The notes under the pieces are model-generated. The model did not search any database. It saw only the letters and a program-made list of their open reading frames with translations, and was not told where the DNA came from. The translations under genes and the position numbers were made by a program. Shown here piece after piece: positions 12,649-22,999 of a stretch of 64,000 nt of DNA; position 1 is the stretch's first letter, and the number at the start of each line of letters is the position of its first letter. This DNA comes from Porphyra umbilicalis. Taxonomy: Eukaryota; Rhodophyta; Bangiophyceae; Bangiales; Bangiaceae. The stretch covers positions 124,001 to 188,000 of the forward strand of contig KV918891.1 of assembly GCA_002049455.2 (NCBI GenBank). The letters run 5' to 3'.

Positions 12649-13190
12649 TCCAGGCACGTGCGTGCAATACCCCGGCATTCCGGGCGGTGGCGCGCTCAGC
12701 GACGCATCGATACCGGGCACGCCGGCCGGCTCCATGGCCGCGAGTACGCATGGGCGCACGTGCAGAACGCTGCCGTAGCGGGGGGGGCATGGGGCGGGGA
12801 AAGGGGTGGCGCCGCCGCCACCGCAACGGCGGCGGCCCGCTGGCGTGGCGCAACGCCCACGGGCGGGGCCGTCACCCCGCCACGCAGCGCAACTGTGCGC
12901 GGCGGGCAGGGCGGCCGACACGGCGCACGGCTGGGCGGATGGGATCGACCGCCGCGCGACAGGGCGCCTGTAATCGCACCGTTATGTGGCGTCAGCAACC
13001 GCCGACCCGCCGCCGCAACAGAAGCCGGCGCGCAGGCACGATCACGCGCGGGGCATCTGGGCGCTTCGATCCCCTGAAGTCGCTGCGCGCGGTCGCCGCG
13101 CGCAACTCGGGGAGGTTGGGGGGGGCAGGGGGGCAGGCGCCATCCGGGCTCTGTGACCCTTGTGGGAGGACAGTCCTTCTCAGCCACATA
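12649..13190 (+). mobile_element. R1 repeat, 5' portion (split copy)
   Basis: Homologous to the reverse complement of about 48225-48785. Similarity begins near ATTCCAGGCACGTGCGTGC and runs, with GC-rich divergence, to the sequence CAGCCACATA at 13181-13190. The matching remainder of R1 resumes at 23000, on the far side of the pogo-like element. R1 encodes nothing recognisable. Confidence 0.8.
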
Positions 13191-13218
13191 TCCGTCCAGC
13201 ACCAGTTTTTCCCAACTG
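13191..13218 (+). repeat. left terminal inverted repeat of the pogo-like element
   Basis: Starts TCCGTCCAGCACCAGTTTTT directly after the TA at 13189-13190 and matches the reverse complement of 22972-22999 with one mismatch. Confidence 0.88.
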
Positions 13219-13520
13219 GTTCATCAAGAGGCTTTTTCCTCATCCCCTGTGAAAAAATAAAAGATAAACCGCCTCCGGAGAGTCTCACGAGCAAGCTCAT
13301 GTTTTCCGCTTGCTCTGAAGGGTCTCCGTTCGTTGGTTGCAAAATGCCCGCAAAAAGGGGCCTGTACCAGCTCTTCCCAAAAATCAAACTCCCGTCAGAA
13401 TGTCCCTAGAACGCACATTCCGAAAAGAAAACTTATGTTGAATCAGAGTATTTGACTGATTGGCGTTTTCCAATGTGCGTCTGGTCCGATCGCCTCTCCA
13501 ACTCTCGCTATCTTGCAGGC

Positions 13521-13892
13521 TGTTGAGCATGGCTCAGCAATTCCATTTGTCGGTACTTACCCGGTTGAGCATTGGGACTCAGTTTTGGGTATTTACCTAT
13601 GCACTTGTTGTATGTTTTGTACTTGTGTGTACTTGATTTGTTGGTCTCGTAGTGGGCACTCTCTGCTGGGGTGAGCTCGGGGGGGGGACTTGTGTGGGGA
13701 GGTGCATGCCCCGTTCTGGGAGGTGCGCCGCGGCCCGCGCGCACTGAGAACTGAGGCACGTGGGTGTGCTCCGAGAGCGGGCTGCACGACGACCTGTCCT
13801 GGGGCCGCCTGGGGTACATTAGGTGGCTGGACACGGCCCAGGACCTCTGCCATAGTAAAACAACGCACCCACTTGACCACACCGACTTCACA
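13521..13892 (+). repeat. copia 5' LTR
   Basis: 372 bp, begins TGTTGAGC and ends CTTCACA, with the usual TG...CA ends. It carries a G-run at about 13680-13688. Confidence 0.96.
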
Positions 13893-13907
13893 GGTTATGG
13901 GCCCAGT
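13893..13907 (+). promoter_or_regulatory. copia primer-binding site, internal initiator-tRNA type
   Basis: GGTTATGGGCCCAGT follows the 5' LTR directly. It does not start with TGG, as a site for an intact tRNA 3' end would. It is complementary to the anticodon stem-loop region of initiator Met-tRNA, the arrangement known from Drosophila copia, where a cleaved 5' half of the tRNA serves as primer. The match to that known site is from memory. Confidence 0.75.
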
Positions 13908-14048
13908 GTCGCTGGTGGTCATCGTTGTCTTCCGTGCCGTTGTTGGCGGGACGACCTTGGTTGGGTTGCCGTGTGTTCCGGCGTCGGGCAGGTGGGTATA
14001 GCCTCCCACGTCGTCAGTGCCGCGCCTGCTGGCGTGGTTGTCATCGTC

Positions 14049-17000
14049 ATGTCGGAGTACGGCCGCTACGCTGGCCCTCGCTTCGCGCAGCTGGACGACG
14101 ACTACAAGGTCTGGGCTGTGTACTGCCGTGCACAGATGATCAAGGAGAAGGTTTGGGCTGCGGTTGTGACGGACCGCCCCGCGTCTGGGAGCGGTGCCAA
14201 GAGCGACGTTGCAGCTGAGGCGTGGGACCTCATGAACGAGTCGGCCCTGGCGACTATCCAGATGTCGGTCAAGCCGGTTCATCGTTATTCGGTGACGGCG
14301 GTCAGTACGGCCAAGGAGGCGTGGGATGCGCTCAAGGACATCTTTGAGGCGCGGGACAACGCACGCCTGCTGCAGCTCATGCATGAGCTGAGCAACCTCA
14401 AGAAGGGCAGCGACGAGAACATCATCAAGTACACGTCGCGCGCCAAGGGCATCCGTCAAGAGCTCTCCATGCTGGGAAATCAGGTGGACGAGAACACGCT
14501 TGTCCTGCAGATCCTGTCGGGCCTTCCGGCCGAGTATGACATGATCAAGACCGTTCTGGAGAACATGGACGGGAAGCGCAACCTCGCTGACGTGAGCGCC
14601 AAGCTGCTCACTGTGGAGCAGCGGGGGAGCCATGGGCGGTCGTCCTCGGCGACCGGCGTCAAGTCGCAAGCGTTTGCGGCAACGGCTTCTAAGAAGCGGT
14701 GGGACAAGCGCGCGGTCGTGTGCTACTACTGCGACAAGAAGGGGCACATGAAGCGCGACTGTCTCAAGAAGAAGGCCGACGACGCCAAGGGCAACAAGAA
14801 GCCAAATGGCGGGCGTCGTGAGGGTGGCGGTGGAGGTGGTGCACCTCCCCGCGCCGCATTGGCCTACGCTGCGTCGGCAGGCCAGGCCGGGAAGCTCAAC
14901 GCTTCCGGGAGCACCAGCGGGTCCTCGACCTGGGTGTTGGACTCGGGTGCGACCAGCCATATGGCCGCCCAGGACGCGGGTTTCACCGTCAAGACGACGG
15001 GGAGCGGGGCCAAGGTCACTCTAGCTGACGGCCACAAGGTGCCCATCAAGGGGCACGGATACGCGTCCATGGACGTGGGGAAGGGAATCACCACGGCTCG
15101 CATGGTCCTCGATGAGGCCATGCTTGTGCCGGATCTGACAGACAACCTTCTGTCGGTCCGAGCGGTCGACCGCTGTGGCGGTGCCGTGGTGTTCGTTGGC
15201 GACGCCTGCTATATCCTCAGTGATGGGGAAGCGGTGCTCGCGAGCGGAGTTTTGCGCAACGCGTCTGTCGTCGGCTCGGTCAACGAGTCGGAGAACTACG
15301 TGCTCAGGGTGACTCCGGTCACGGCGTCGGCCAGAGCCGCCTCCACGCACATGGACGGCGAGGCAGAGCTGTGGCACCGCCGGTTCAACCACTTGGGTTT
15401 CGAGAACCTCAAGCGTGTGGTTGGGATGGTCGATGGGACTCCATCGACGGTAGCCGACGCCAAGCGCGTTCCTGGTACGGTATGCGTGCCTTGTGTCGAC
15501 GGAAAGATGGCGCGTTCTCCGCATCATCGCTCGACAACGACCACCACCAAGTGCGAGTTGGTTCACACGGACGTTGATGGGCCGTTGACGGCGTCGCTGG
15601 GCGGCTCTGTCTACTTCGTGACTCTGATGGAAGACTCCACTGGGTTCATCACGGCGACGCCCATCAAGTCCAAGGGCATGGTTCCGGATGTCCTCAAGGC
15701 CCGCATCAAGCAGCTAGAGACCCTAACTGGGCTTAAGGTGAAGCGGGTTCGTCACGATGGCGCCAAGGAGTACGTGAGCCGCGACCTCCAAGCCTGGTAT
15801 GAAGACAAAGGCATTACGTCTGTGAAGACGGCGCCGTACTCTTCGCAGCAGAACGGGAAGGCAGAGCGCGCCAACCGGTACATCATGGAGCGCGTCCGTG
15901 CGGCTCTTCTGGACGCCGGAGCGGAAGAGGAGCTGTGGGCGGAGGCTTTGTCATCCGTCATCCACGTGCTCAACCGATCCCCCAAGGCGGGTCAAGATGT
16001 GACCCCGCTGGAAGCCCTCACGGGGAGACGCCCCGACGTGAAGGGATTTCGGGTCTGGGGGAGCCGGGCATGGGCTCTGAAGCCCAAGCAGCAGCAGCGA
16101 AAGCTGGAACCCAGGACCGACGTCGGCCGTTTTGTCGGCTACACTGTTGGTGGCAAGGCCTACCGCATCCTAGAGGATGGCTCAAACAAGGTCTTTGAGC
16201 GCCGAGATGTGCTCATGGAGGAGACCTCAAGCAAAGCCATCAAGATGACCTCTGTCCCTGGCCCTGCTTCCACCCCTTTCCTGACCAGACAGACGGATGG
16301 TGACAAGGAGGACGGCGCCATGGACATGCTGGAAGCGGAAGCCGCAAGCGGGGACGAGTATGCCTCGCAGCAGTCGTCAGAGAGCGACGTTGACCCGGAC
16401 GAGGCTTCCGGACTCGACGCAGAAGACGGAGATGACAATGACGCCGGCGAGGACGCGGCGGATCATGATGGACACGACGTGCTGTCTGGATCCACCACAG
16501 AGAGTGGTGACGACGGGGTGCAAGCACTCCGGCGGTCGAAGCGCAAGCCGGCACCCAAGGTTACCTGGTGGGAGCGTAACCCAAAGGCATACGCTGCAGA
16601 AGGACCCAAGGGCGGAGATCCGTCGGGATGGGACCTGACCAAGGCGCCAGCCAATGCGAAGGAGGCGCGTGCGCGATCGGACTGGCCGCGTTGGAAGGCG
16701 GCTGAGAAAGAAGAGTACCTCGCACACAAGAAGCTTGGTACCTGGTCCAATACCAGGAGCAGCAACAAGCGTAAGGCTGTCCAAACGCGGTACGTGTACG
16801 ACATCAAGCACGATGCTGAGGGCAACATGACTCGGTACAAGGCGCGACTGGTGGCGCAGGGCTTCAACCAAGTACCGGGGCGCGACTTTGATGAGACATG
16901 GGCACCAGTGCCGAGCTCGGCCACGACACGCGCGCTCTTCGCGGTGGCGGCGGCCAAGGACTGGGAAGTTCACCACGTGGATGTGAAGACGGCCTTCCTC

Positions 17001-18233
17001 AACGCAAAGATGGACAAGGAGATGTACATCAAGCTTCCGGTCGGAGCCGAGCCGGGGGAGGAAGGTGATGTCCGCCGTCTGAACCTGGCTCTCTATGGGA
17101 CCAAACAGGCGGGACGATTGTGGGGCATCAAGCTTAACAAAGAGCTCAATGCCATCGGAGCGGTCCGGTCCAAGGTGGACCCGTGCCTCTACACGTGGAG
17201 CCACCCTGTGCACGGGCTTGTCTACATCCTCGTCTACGTGGACGATCTCATTGTGGCTGGAAAAAGCCTCGAAGGGGTCCAGATGGTCAAGGCCTCGGTG
17301 TCGGCGTCTTTCGACGTGCGCGACATGGGTGAGGTCAAGGACTTCATTGGCATGAAGGTCATGCGAGATCGGGCTGCCAAGGTGATCACCCTGAGCAATC
17401 CGGGGCATGTCAGTTCCCTGCTTGAGGCTTTCCAGATGGACAAGTCTGCGCCTAACAAGACGCCAATGGTGTCAGGTGCCAAGCTTTGCAAGACGGGGGA
17501 GAATCTACTGCCCGAGGGCAACCGGTACGCCGAGCTTGTTGGCTCGTTGCTGTACCTCTCCACGACGACGAGGCCGGACATTGCCTTTGCCGTGGGCGTG
17601 CTCTCCCGCTACATGTCATGCCCCGAGGAGGACCACATGCGCGCGGCCAAGGGGGTGCTCCGATATCTTCGCGGGGCTACGCGACTAGGGGTCGTGTACG
17701 GCGACGACAAGCCTCTCCAAGGGTACGTTGACGCAGACTGGGCAGGCGATATTGACGCTCGTCGGTCGACGACGGGCTTTGTCTTCACCCTCAATGGCGG
17801 GCCGATATCGTGGACGAGCAAGCGCCAGTCGACCGTGGCGACGTCAACGGCCGAGGCCGAGTACGTCGCCGCCGCTATGGCGACCAAGGAGGCGCTGTGG
17901 CTGCGCAAACTTCTGTCGGAGCTGGGCGTCGACGGGGACGCCGTGCCCATGGGGGAGGACAACCAGGCGTGCCTCGCTTTGGTCAACAATCCCGAAGCCA
18001 CCGGGCGTACCAAGCACGTAGACGTTGCGTACCACATGGTGCGCGACTACGTCGCGCGTGGGGAGGTTGCCTTCTACTTTCTTCCCAGCGCCGACATGCC
18101 CGCAGATGGCATGACGAAGCCACTGCCGGCTCCGGCGTTCACCACATTCCGGGGCGTCATCGGCGTTGGCTCGGATCTGGGCACTTCGGGGAGTGGCGGC
18201 ACGCGGGCCCTACGTCCTGCGCCGCAGTGCTGA
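14049..18233 (+). CDS. copia gag-pol polyprotein
   Basis: One uninterrupted frame of 1,394 codons from the ATG at 14049, chosen because the Gag domain starts there (MSEYGRYAGPRFAQLDDDYK); the frame itself is open upstream into the LTR. Order: Gag capsid (UBN2/retrotran_gag type, residues about 1-200); zinc knuckle CYYCDKKGHMKRDC (about 225); aspartic protease WVLDSGATSHM (Asp about 298); GAG-pre-integrase with HHCC (AELWHRRFNHLGFENL, about 440); integrase core (TDVDGPL, HDGAKEY, QQNGKAERANR); reverse transcriptase (VDVKTAFLNAKMDKEMY, then YVDDLIVAG near 1063); RNase H (GYVDADWAGDIDARRSTTG near 1225, EDNQACLAL). It ends after MTKPLPAPAF. Integrase before RT is the copia order. Every motif needed for activity appears intact. 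Confidence 0.97.
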   Translation: MSEYGRYAGPRFAQLDDDYKVWAVYCRAQMIKEKVWAAVVTDRPASGSGAKSDVAAEAWDLMNESALATIQMSVKPVHRYSVTAVSTAKEAWDALKDIFEARDNARLLQLMHELSNLKKGSDENIIKYTSRAKGIRQELSMLGNQVDENTLVLQILSGLPAEYDMIKTVLENMDGKRNLADVSAKLLTVEQRGSHGRSSSATGVKSQAFAATASKKRWDKRAVVCYYCDKKGHMKRDCLKKKADDAKGNKKPNGGRREGGGGGGAPPRAALAYAASAGQAGKLNASGSTSGSSTWVLDSGATSHMAAQDAGFTVKTTGSGAKVTLADGHKVPIKGHGYASMDVGKGITTARMVLDEAMLVPDLTDNLLSVRAVDRCGGAVVFVGDACYILSDGEAVLASGVLRNASVVGSVNESENYVLRVTPVTASARAASTHMDGEAELWHRRFNHLGFENLKRVVGMVDGTPSTVADAKRVPGTVCVPCVDGKMARSPHHRSTTTTTKCELVHTDVDGPLTASLGGSVYFVTLMEDSTGFITATPIKSKGMVPDVLKARIKQLETLTGLKVKRVRHDGAKEYVSRDLQAWYEDKGITSVKTAPYSSQQNGKAERANRYIMERVRAALLDAGAEEELWAEALSSVIHVLNRSPKAGQDVTPLEALTGRRPDVKGFRVWGSRAWALKPKQQQRKLEPRTDVGRFVGYTVGGKAYRILEDGSNKVFERRDVLMEETSSKAIKMTSVPGPASTPFLTRQTDGDKEDGAMDMLEAEAASGDEYASQQSSESDVDPDEASGLDAEDGDDNDAGEDAADHDGHDVLSGSTTESGDDGVQALRRSKRKPAPKVTWWERNPKAYAAEGPKGGDPSGWDLTKAPANAKEARARSDWPRWKAAEKEEYLAHKKLGTWSNTRSSNKRKAVQTRYVYDIKHDAEGNMTRYKARLVAQGFNQVPGRDFDETWAPVPSSATTRALFAVAAAKDWEVHHVDVKTAFLNAKMDKEMYIKLPVGAEPGEEGDVRRLNLALYGTKQAGRLWGIKLNKELNAIGAVRSKVDPCLYTWSHPVHGLVYILVYVDDLIVAGKSLEGVQMVKASVSASFDVRDMGEVKDFIGMKVMRDRAAKVITLSNPGHVSSLLEAFQMDKSAPNKTPMVSGAKLCKTGENLLPEGNRYAELVGSLLYLSTTTRPDIAFAVGVLSRYMSCPEEDHMRAAKGVLRYLRGATRLGVVYGDDKPLQGYVDADWAGDIDARRSTTGFVFTLNGGPISWTSKRQSTVATSTAEAEYVAAAMATKEALWLRKLLSELGVDGDAVPMGEDNQACLALVNNPEATGRTKHVDVAYHMVRDYVARGEVAFYFLPSADMPADGMTKPLPAPAFTTFRGVIGVGSDLGTSGSGGTRALRPAPQC

Positions 18234-18332
18234 ACCCCCTCGGGGGGGGCGGCGGTTGGCGGCGGAGTGGCGGTGTCGGCGGCCCGGAACGGCTTCGGGT
18301 CGATTGGGCGGTTTACGGCGAAGTCGGGGTCT

Positions 18333-19009
18333 GGGCTGTATCAGTACAGCCCTCCTCGGAATCGGGATCCGATTGTCGGCGGGCTGTACTGATACAGCCC
18401 GAGTCGGATTCGTGCCGAAATTCGTCGATCAAGTCGACGTTTCGCCGATTGAGTCGGGGGCGGCCGGTCGAATCGATGTCTACCGAACGTTTCGTCGGAC
18501 GATCCGATCAACATTGGACGACCGCGTCAATTCGATTTTCGGCTGGGCGGTAGCCGTTACGGCTGTACTGATACAGCACCAGGCCCTTGCATCGCTACGA
18601 AGGCAGCGGCTTGCGTCGCCTTTACGCCCACTGGGTGGCCTGCGGCGGTCGGGCGGTCGGCTAAGGGCTTCTCCGATGCTGTCCGCGTCGACCGAGGCGG
18701 ACTTGGCGGACATCGTTTTTTTTTTGTTTTCAGTGGCGGGGGGAGGGCTGTACTGATACAGCCCAGCTTCATGCGTCTCTACCAAGTCGGCGGTTTGCGT
18801 CGACTTTGCGGCGGTTGGGCGGCTTGCAGCGGCCTGGCGGTCGGCTGGCGGGTGCTCTGATGCTGTCCGAGTCGGCGGTTGTCGACTTGGCGGTGGGCGG
18901 TTTTTTGGCCCACATCGCGTTTTGCGGCCAAGTCGGAGAGGGGGGGTTCTGTATCAGTACAGCCCAAAACTCATATGGCTTCCCGAGGAGGGCTGTACTG
19001 CTACAGCCC
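18333..19009 (+). repeat. six-copy hairpin repeat in the copia 3' non-coding tract
   Basis: Six copies of a short perfect or near-perfect dyad, GGGCTGTACTGATACAGCCC or its reverse complement, at 18333-18352, 18381-18400, 18561-18577, 18745-18764, 18949-18965 and 18990-19009. Each folds as an 8-bp stem (GGGCTGTA/TACAGCCC) around a 4-nt loop. The intervening sequence differs, so this is not a simple tandem duplication. The tract 18234-19112 holds no gene. Being in the genomic RNA between pol and the 3' LTR, the repeats could act at the RNA or DNA level; function is unknown. Confidence 0.9.
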
Positions 19010-19102
19010 GGGCCCGAGCAGCGGCGATCGGGAAGCCAAATCAAGCTGTAAGCCGGAAGCCGGGCTACCTTGCATCCGGACTCCGGAACCGTCACAATGT
19101 AA

Positions 19103-19112
19103 TTGGGGGGAG
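19103..19112 (+). promoter_or_regulatory. copia polypurine tract
   Basis: TTGGGGGGAG lies immediately before the 3' LTR, the expected site for plus-strand priming. Confidence 0.8.
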
Positions 19113-19485
19113 TGTTGAGCATGGCTCAGCAATTCCATTTGTCGGTACTTACCCGGTTGAGCATTGGGACTCAGTTTTGGGTATTTACCTATGAACTTGT
19201 TGTATGTTTTGTACTTGTGTGTACTTGATTTGTTGGTCTCGTAGTGGGCACTCTCTGCTGGGGTGAGCTCGGGGGGGGGGACTTGTGTGGGGAGGTGCAT
19301 GCCCCGTTCTGGGAGGTGCGCCGCGGCCCGCGCGCACTGAGAACTGAGGCACGTGGGTGTGCTCCGAGAGCGGGCTGCACGACGATCTGTCCTGGGGCCG
19401 CCTGGGGTACATTAGGTGGCTGGACACGGCCCAGGACCTCTGCCATAGTAAAACAACGCACCCACTTGACCACACCGACTTCACA
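19113..19485 (+). repeat. copia 3' LTR
   Basis: 373 bp. It differs from the 5' LTR by an A for C in the CTATGNACTTG segment, one additional G in the G-run and a T for C near 19386. Confidence 0.96.
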
Positions 19486-19490
19486 CAGGC

Positions 19491-20398
19491 GCTTCACGCG
19501 AGACTGCGACATGTCAAATATCGTGACCCTTCCATACATGTGCTGACAGCGGTCATTTGGCACACGCCTCTGCTTCCTCTTGCGCCCCTCTTCAAGCTAC
19601 AGTCATTATTCGGTTATATCCATCGCCATTTGTTTACAGTTGCGGACAGTACTTAAGTTCCTCTGGCTCGACTTGCGATCGGCTGCCATGAGGTCATTTC
19701 AATACTACTGGGAAGAAAGAGAAGTACGAAAGAGAGCATTTACTGTGAACTCGGACGAGATCAAATCCAATTTTACTTCCCTTCGCAGAACCTGATCACG
19801 CAAGAGTGTGCCTCGTACCGACCCACCATGCCCCATCACTCTTCATCGTCCGCACCAGCCAAGACCACGTCAACCTTCACATCGATGGCCTCAACATTGG
19901 TCTCAGCCACCACCCAGCGACGCATCACCTGCGCATGGTCTTCACCGCTTGCGCTGTCGATCTCGCAGTGCAGCGTCATGTTGGCCATCATGGCTACTAG
20001 AGAAGACACGTCCAAGTTTTTGTTGTCAGCAATAGTCTGAACGTCACCAGGCTGGCGTCTGAGCTCAGTATCGGCCCTGTTGGGCAGGCAGTCCGCCTTC
20101 AGGCAGACCGGCGGGCAATTTGCGCGGGCAACATTGCGTTCCAATCCTGCAGGATGAGCTAGGATTTGTGTAAGGTGATCCTACCTGAGAATAAGTTCAA
20201 AAGGTCGACCATAAATGTGATTGCAATCCACATTCCCTGTTCTCTCGGCGCCTGTGGTGAGTTGTTCGGCCCGGTTATATTCACTGTGGATATAAGCGGG
20301 ACGGATTTAACCGACTGTATCCCTGCCAGGCTCAATCTCGTACGCGGGGGTGCAACCAGTCGCGCTGCCCAGCAGGCACACCCCCACCCCACAAGTGG
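19491..20398. other. pogo-like element, non-coding 3' part
   Basis: Downstream of the transposase stop and upstream (in window order) of the copia insertion site. I see no further gene here. Confidence 0.5.
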
Positions 20399-22440
20399 CT
20401 ACATCTGTCGCTGGCCCCCAACCCGTACCGCTTCACTCGCCACCACCCGCCATAGCACACGAGGAGGTACGGGGGGCATACGCAGTCGTGCGGCTGCCAG
20501 TCGCCGACGGGTTTTGGCTGCCACTGGCAGAGCCAATCCCATCATCCGCAAACGACAACCCGCCTCGTGTGACGCTTCGCTTCCAATATCCACCCACGCC
20601 ACGCGACGCGTCTCCTCCTCCTTGGCTTCCACCTTTGCACGCTTGGCCTTTGCAGCTGCAGCGTTCTTAATTTTCCGGTCATCCGCACGCTGGTCACGAT
20701 CCCGCTTATTCGCCTGCTTGAGCGCCTTTGCGGCCACCTTTGCGGCCGCTGTCTCGTCCAGTGCCGCCATAATCTCATGCGCCGTCAACACAGTTCCGCG
20801 GCCGGCCGTTGACAGCGTCCCATTGACGACGACTGGACGCGACATATCCTTGCGCACGCGCGGGATTAGACGTTGTGTCAGCTTAGCGAGGTCCACGTCT
20901 TGGACGGTTGCGTCAGCGCCCTTGCTGAGCTCCGCCGCGCTGACTACCGTGGGGTCAAGAGGCCACATACCAACGCGTCGAAAAGCGGTGGTGAGGGCGT
21001 CCACTGTCAGCGCCTCCGATGCCGCTCGCGCGATACACCGCATCAGCTCGGGGGTGTTAAATGGTCGACCCGCCTCCCGGCACTCGAGAGCAATCTCCCG
21101 CACGCGCCGCCAGACCCTAGGCTGGTACCGACCAAAGGCACTGGGGTTGTCCAACGCTTGCAAAATGTGAGACATTTTCGACGGCTCGGCCACGACGTGG
21201 ACCCGCGCCTTCAAAAGCGTAGGCAGCCCCGTTGAGGAAAGGTGCACCTTGGCGCCGTCCAGTGATAAAATCTTGTCCTCGTCGAGAAAGTAGGAACGCG
21301 CAAACTTGGCGAAAGTTGAAGCACAAACGTCAAAGACCGCTTCATCAAAGCCGGGGGGGGAACGCTGGGGTTGCCCAACGCTTGCAAAATGTGAGACATT
21401 TTCGACGGCTCGGCCACGACGTGGACCCGCGCCTTCAAAAGCGTAAGCAGCCCCGTTGAGGAAAGGTACACCTTGGCGCCGTCCAGTGATAAAATCTTGT
21501 CCTCGTCGGGGAAGTAGGAACGCGCAAACTTGGCGAAAGTTGAAGCACAAACGTCAAAGACCGCTTCATCAAAGCCGGGGGGGGAACGCCGCCAAACGAC
21601 CGCTCCGTCATTGAGATAGGAGGACAGTGCCTGCTCCGTCCTAGACCCGTCCGCCTCGGTCTCCGACACGTACGCGTGGCCAGGCGTTTGACCATCGACA
21701 ACGATAAAATGAGGCGCCACCACGCCGGCCGCGGACACGCAAAACACCGCCGTGCACGCGCCCGCCCCCGACGCGAAAGCAGGCAAGCTGATCTCGGGCT
21801 TGACCATGCCAACCCCCCCTAGGATTCCTTCTCGCCCGCTCATGGCCGACGTTCGAGCTTGGACGTGGGTCTCGTCCATGTTCCACACCTGCCGGGGGGA
21901 TGTCACGCGATAGTCGCGATACAGCAGGGTGAGAATGGAAACCCAGCTGGCCACCACTTCGGGCCGCCCGTTTCTTGCACGGCCCTCCTCCCGCGTGCCA
22001 GCGCGGTACCTCCGCAGCTCGGGATGTCGCGAGAGGAAGCATTTCACCCAGCTGCGTCCAGGCTTCAGCGTGCCACCAAACAGCTTTCGAGCCGCCGCCT
22101 GGCGCTCTGCCGACAAATCAGCGAGATACTCGGCACGCACCCGGCAAACCACCTCTTGCGCGAGACCTCGTCCAATGGTCGCGCTGTTGATGATGCACTC
22201 GGCCAGCAATGACTCCTCTGCAGCCGAGAAGAACGGTGCCGGACCGCGCCTCTTCGCAACACCTCCAGTGTGGATGTTGTAGCGGGCGCGGTCGTAAGAC
22301 ATGTTGAATCGCGACGCAAAAGATTCGACCGTCATACCGCCCGCCTTGACCGTCCGCATTGTGACCTGCATCGTCTCGTGAGCCACAGAACTGACGCCTG
22401 CCGTACCGGCCGACGGCGTGGAGGTGGCCTTGCGATGCAT
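20399..22440 (-). pseudogene. pogo/Jerky (DDE_1) transposase, broken by a 224-bp tandem duplication
   Basis: Minus-strand gene from the ATG at 22438-22440 (MHRKATSTPSAG). The N-terminal part carries helix-turn-helix/CENP-B-like segments (MTVESFASRFNMSYDRARYN; FGGTLKPGRSWVKCFLSRHP). The DDE domain has a first Asp in QVWNMDETHVQAR, a second in ILSLDGAKVYLSSTG and a third in SHILQALDNPSAFGRYQ. A 224-bp segment is tandemly duplicated (21141-21364 and 21365-21588). Since 224 is not a multiple of 3, the first copy shifts translation out of frame; the second copy continues in another frame to a basic, Lys/Ala-rich C-terminus ending at 20399. The first copy also has Gly at the third catalytic Asp position (LQALGNP). 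The gene is therefore inactive as it stands. It is the transposase of the enclosing element. Confidence 0.85.
21141..21588 (-). repeat. 224-bp direct tandem duplication inside the transposase gene
   Basis: Two adjacent copies, 21141-21364 and 21365-21588, differ at a handful of positions only. Both cover the region encoding the second and third catalytic Asp. Few differences imply a recent event. Confidence 0.95.
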
Positions 22441-22971
22441 CGTGGCACGGCCAACGATTGGGCAGTGAGAAAGGAGAGGTGGGAAGGGGGAAAAATGCTC
22501 TAGAATGTGGACGTCGCAAGTGTGCACCCAGGATAGCCCCAGAGAGCCGTGAAGCGGTGCTTGACTCAGGGCGAGGAAGCTCACGTGCGCAGCGCCCGCA
22601 GTGAGGGTCGAAAGGGTGGACGTAGTGGGCACACAGTCGGAAGCAGGCGGTGTTGCGGCCAAAAACTGCACCAGATGTGCCGCCTGAGGCGGTAGTTGAA
22701 AGTAATTTGGTTCACAAGAGCGCGCCCTTTCTCCCTCTTGGACAGCCCTTCAGATTCGGGAGAGGGGACTTTTTGGCGGCTCGACAAACCATTGGGGAGC
22801 CCTTGAGTTGGCGCGTACAGGGGTGCGCGGCACTGTTGCATATCTTTTTTTGGTGAGTAAAAATAATCCTCCAAACGCAGTGCGTGCCCTTTGTTGGTCG
22901 TCCCAAGAATCGATTTTCCTGTGTAAACACTGTGAATCTCCAACACGAGCCGAGATTGGGAAGAACTGGTG

Positions 22972-22999
22972 CAGTTGGGGAAAACTGGTGCTGGACGGA
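22972..22999 (-). repeat. right terminal inverted repeat of the pogo-like element
   Basis: The reverse complement starts TCCGTCCAGCACCAGTTTTC. Just inside it a second related motif (CACCAGTTCTTCCCAA, reverse strand) repeats the CACCAGTT core, as expected for paired transposase-binding sites. Confidence 0.88.

Larger units (their letters stand above)
13521..19485 (+). mobile_element. complete Ty1/copia LTR retrotransposon
   Basis: Full-length element of 5,965 bp with all structural parts: 5' LTR, primer-binding site, one long gag-pol frame, a non-coding tract with repeated hairpins, a polypurine tract and 3' LTR. It is flanked by the perfect 5-bp target duplication CAGGC (13516-13520 and 19486-19490). 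The LTRs differ by about two substitutions and one G-run length change over 372 bp, and gag-pol has no stop codon, so this is a recent, possibly still competent insertion. It lies inside the pogo-like DNA transposon. Confidence 0.97.
13191..22999 (-). mobile_element. pogo/Jerky-like DNA transposon inserted in R1, interrupted by copia
   Basis: It is bounded by inverted repeats beginning TCCGTCCAGCACCAGTTTT at both ends (27 of 28 positions match). TA lies on each side (13189-13190 and 23000-23001). Deleting the element plus one TA rejoins the two R1 halves in register with the uninterrupted R1 at 48065-48790, which makes the boundaries and TA target duplication unusually secure. Its only recognisable gene is the minus-strand DDE_1-type transposase at 20399-22440, which agrees with TA targeting by the Tc1/mariner/pogo group. 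Without the copia insertion (13521-19485 plus one 5-bp duplication) the element would be about 3.8 kb. Confidence 0.85.

Noticed and set aside
19836..20144. Minus-strand ORF of 102 codons in the 3' part of the pogo-like element
   Set aside because: No motif, overlapping open frames on the plus strand, and no sign of splicing to the transposase.
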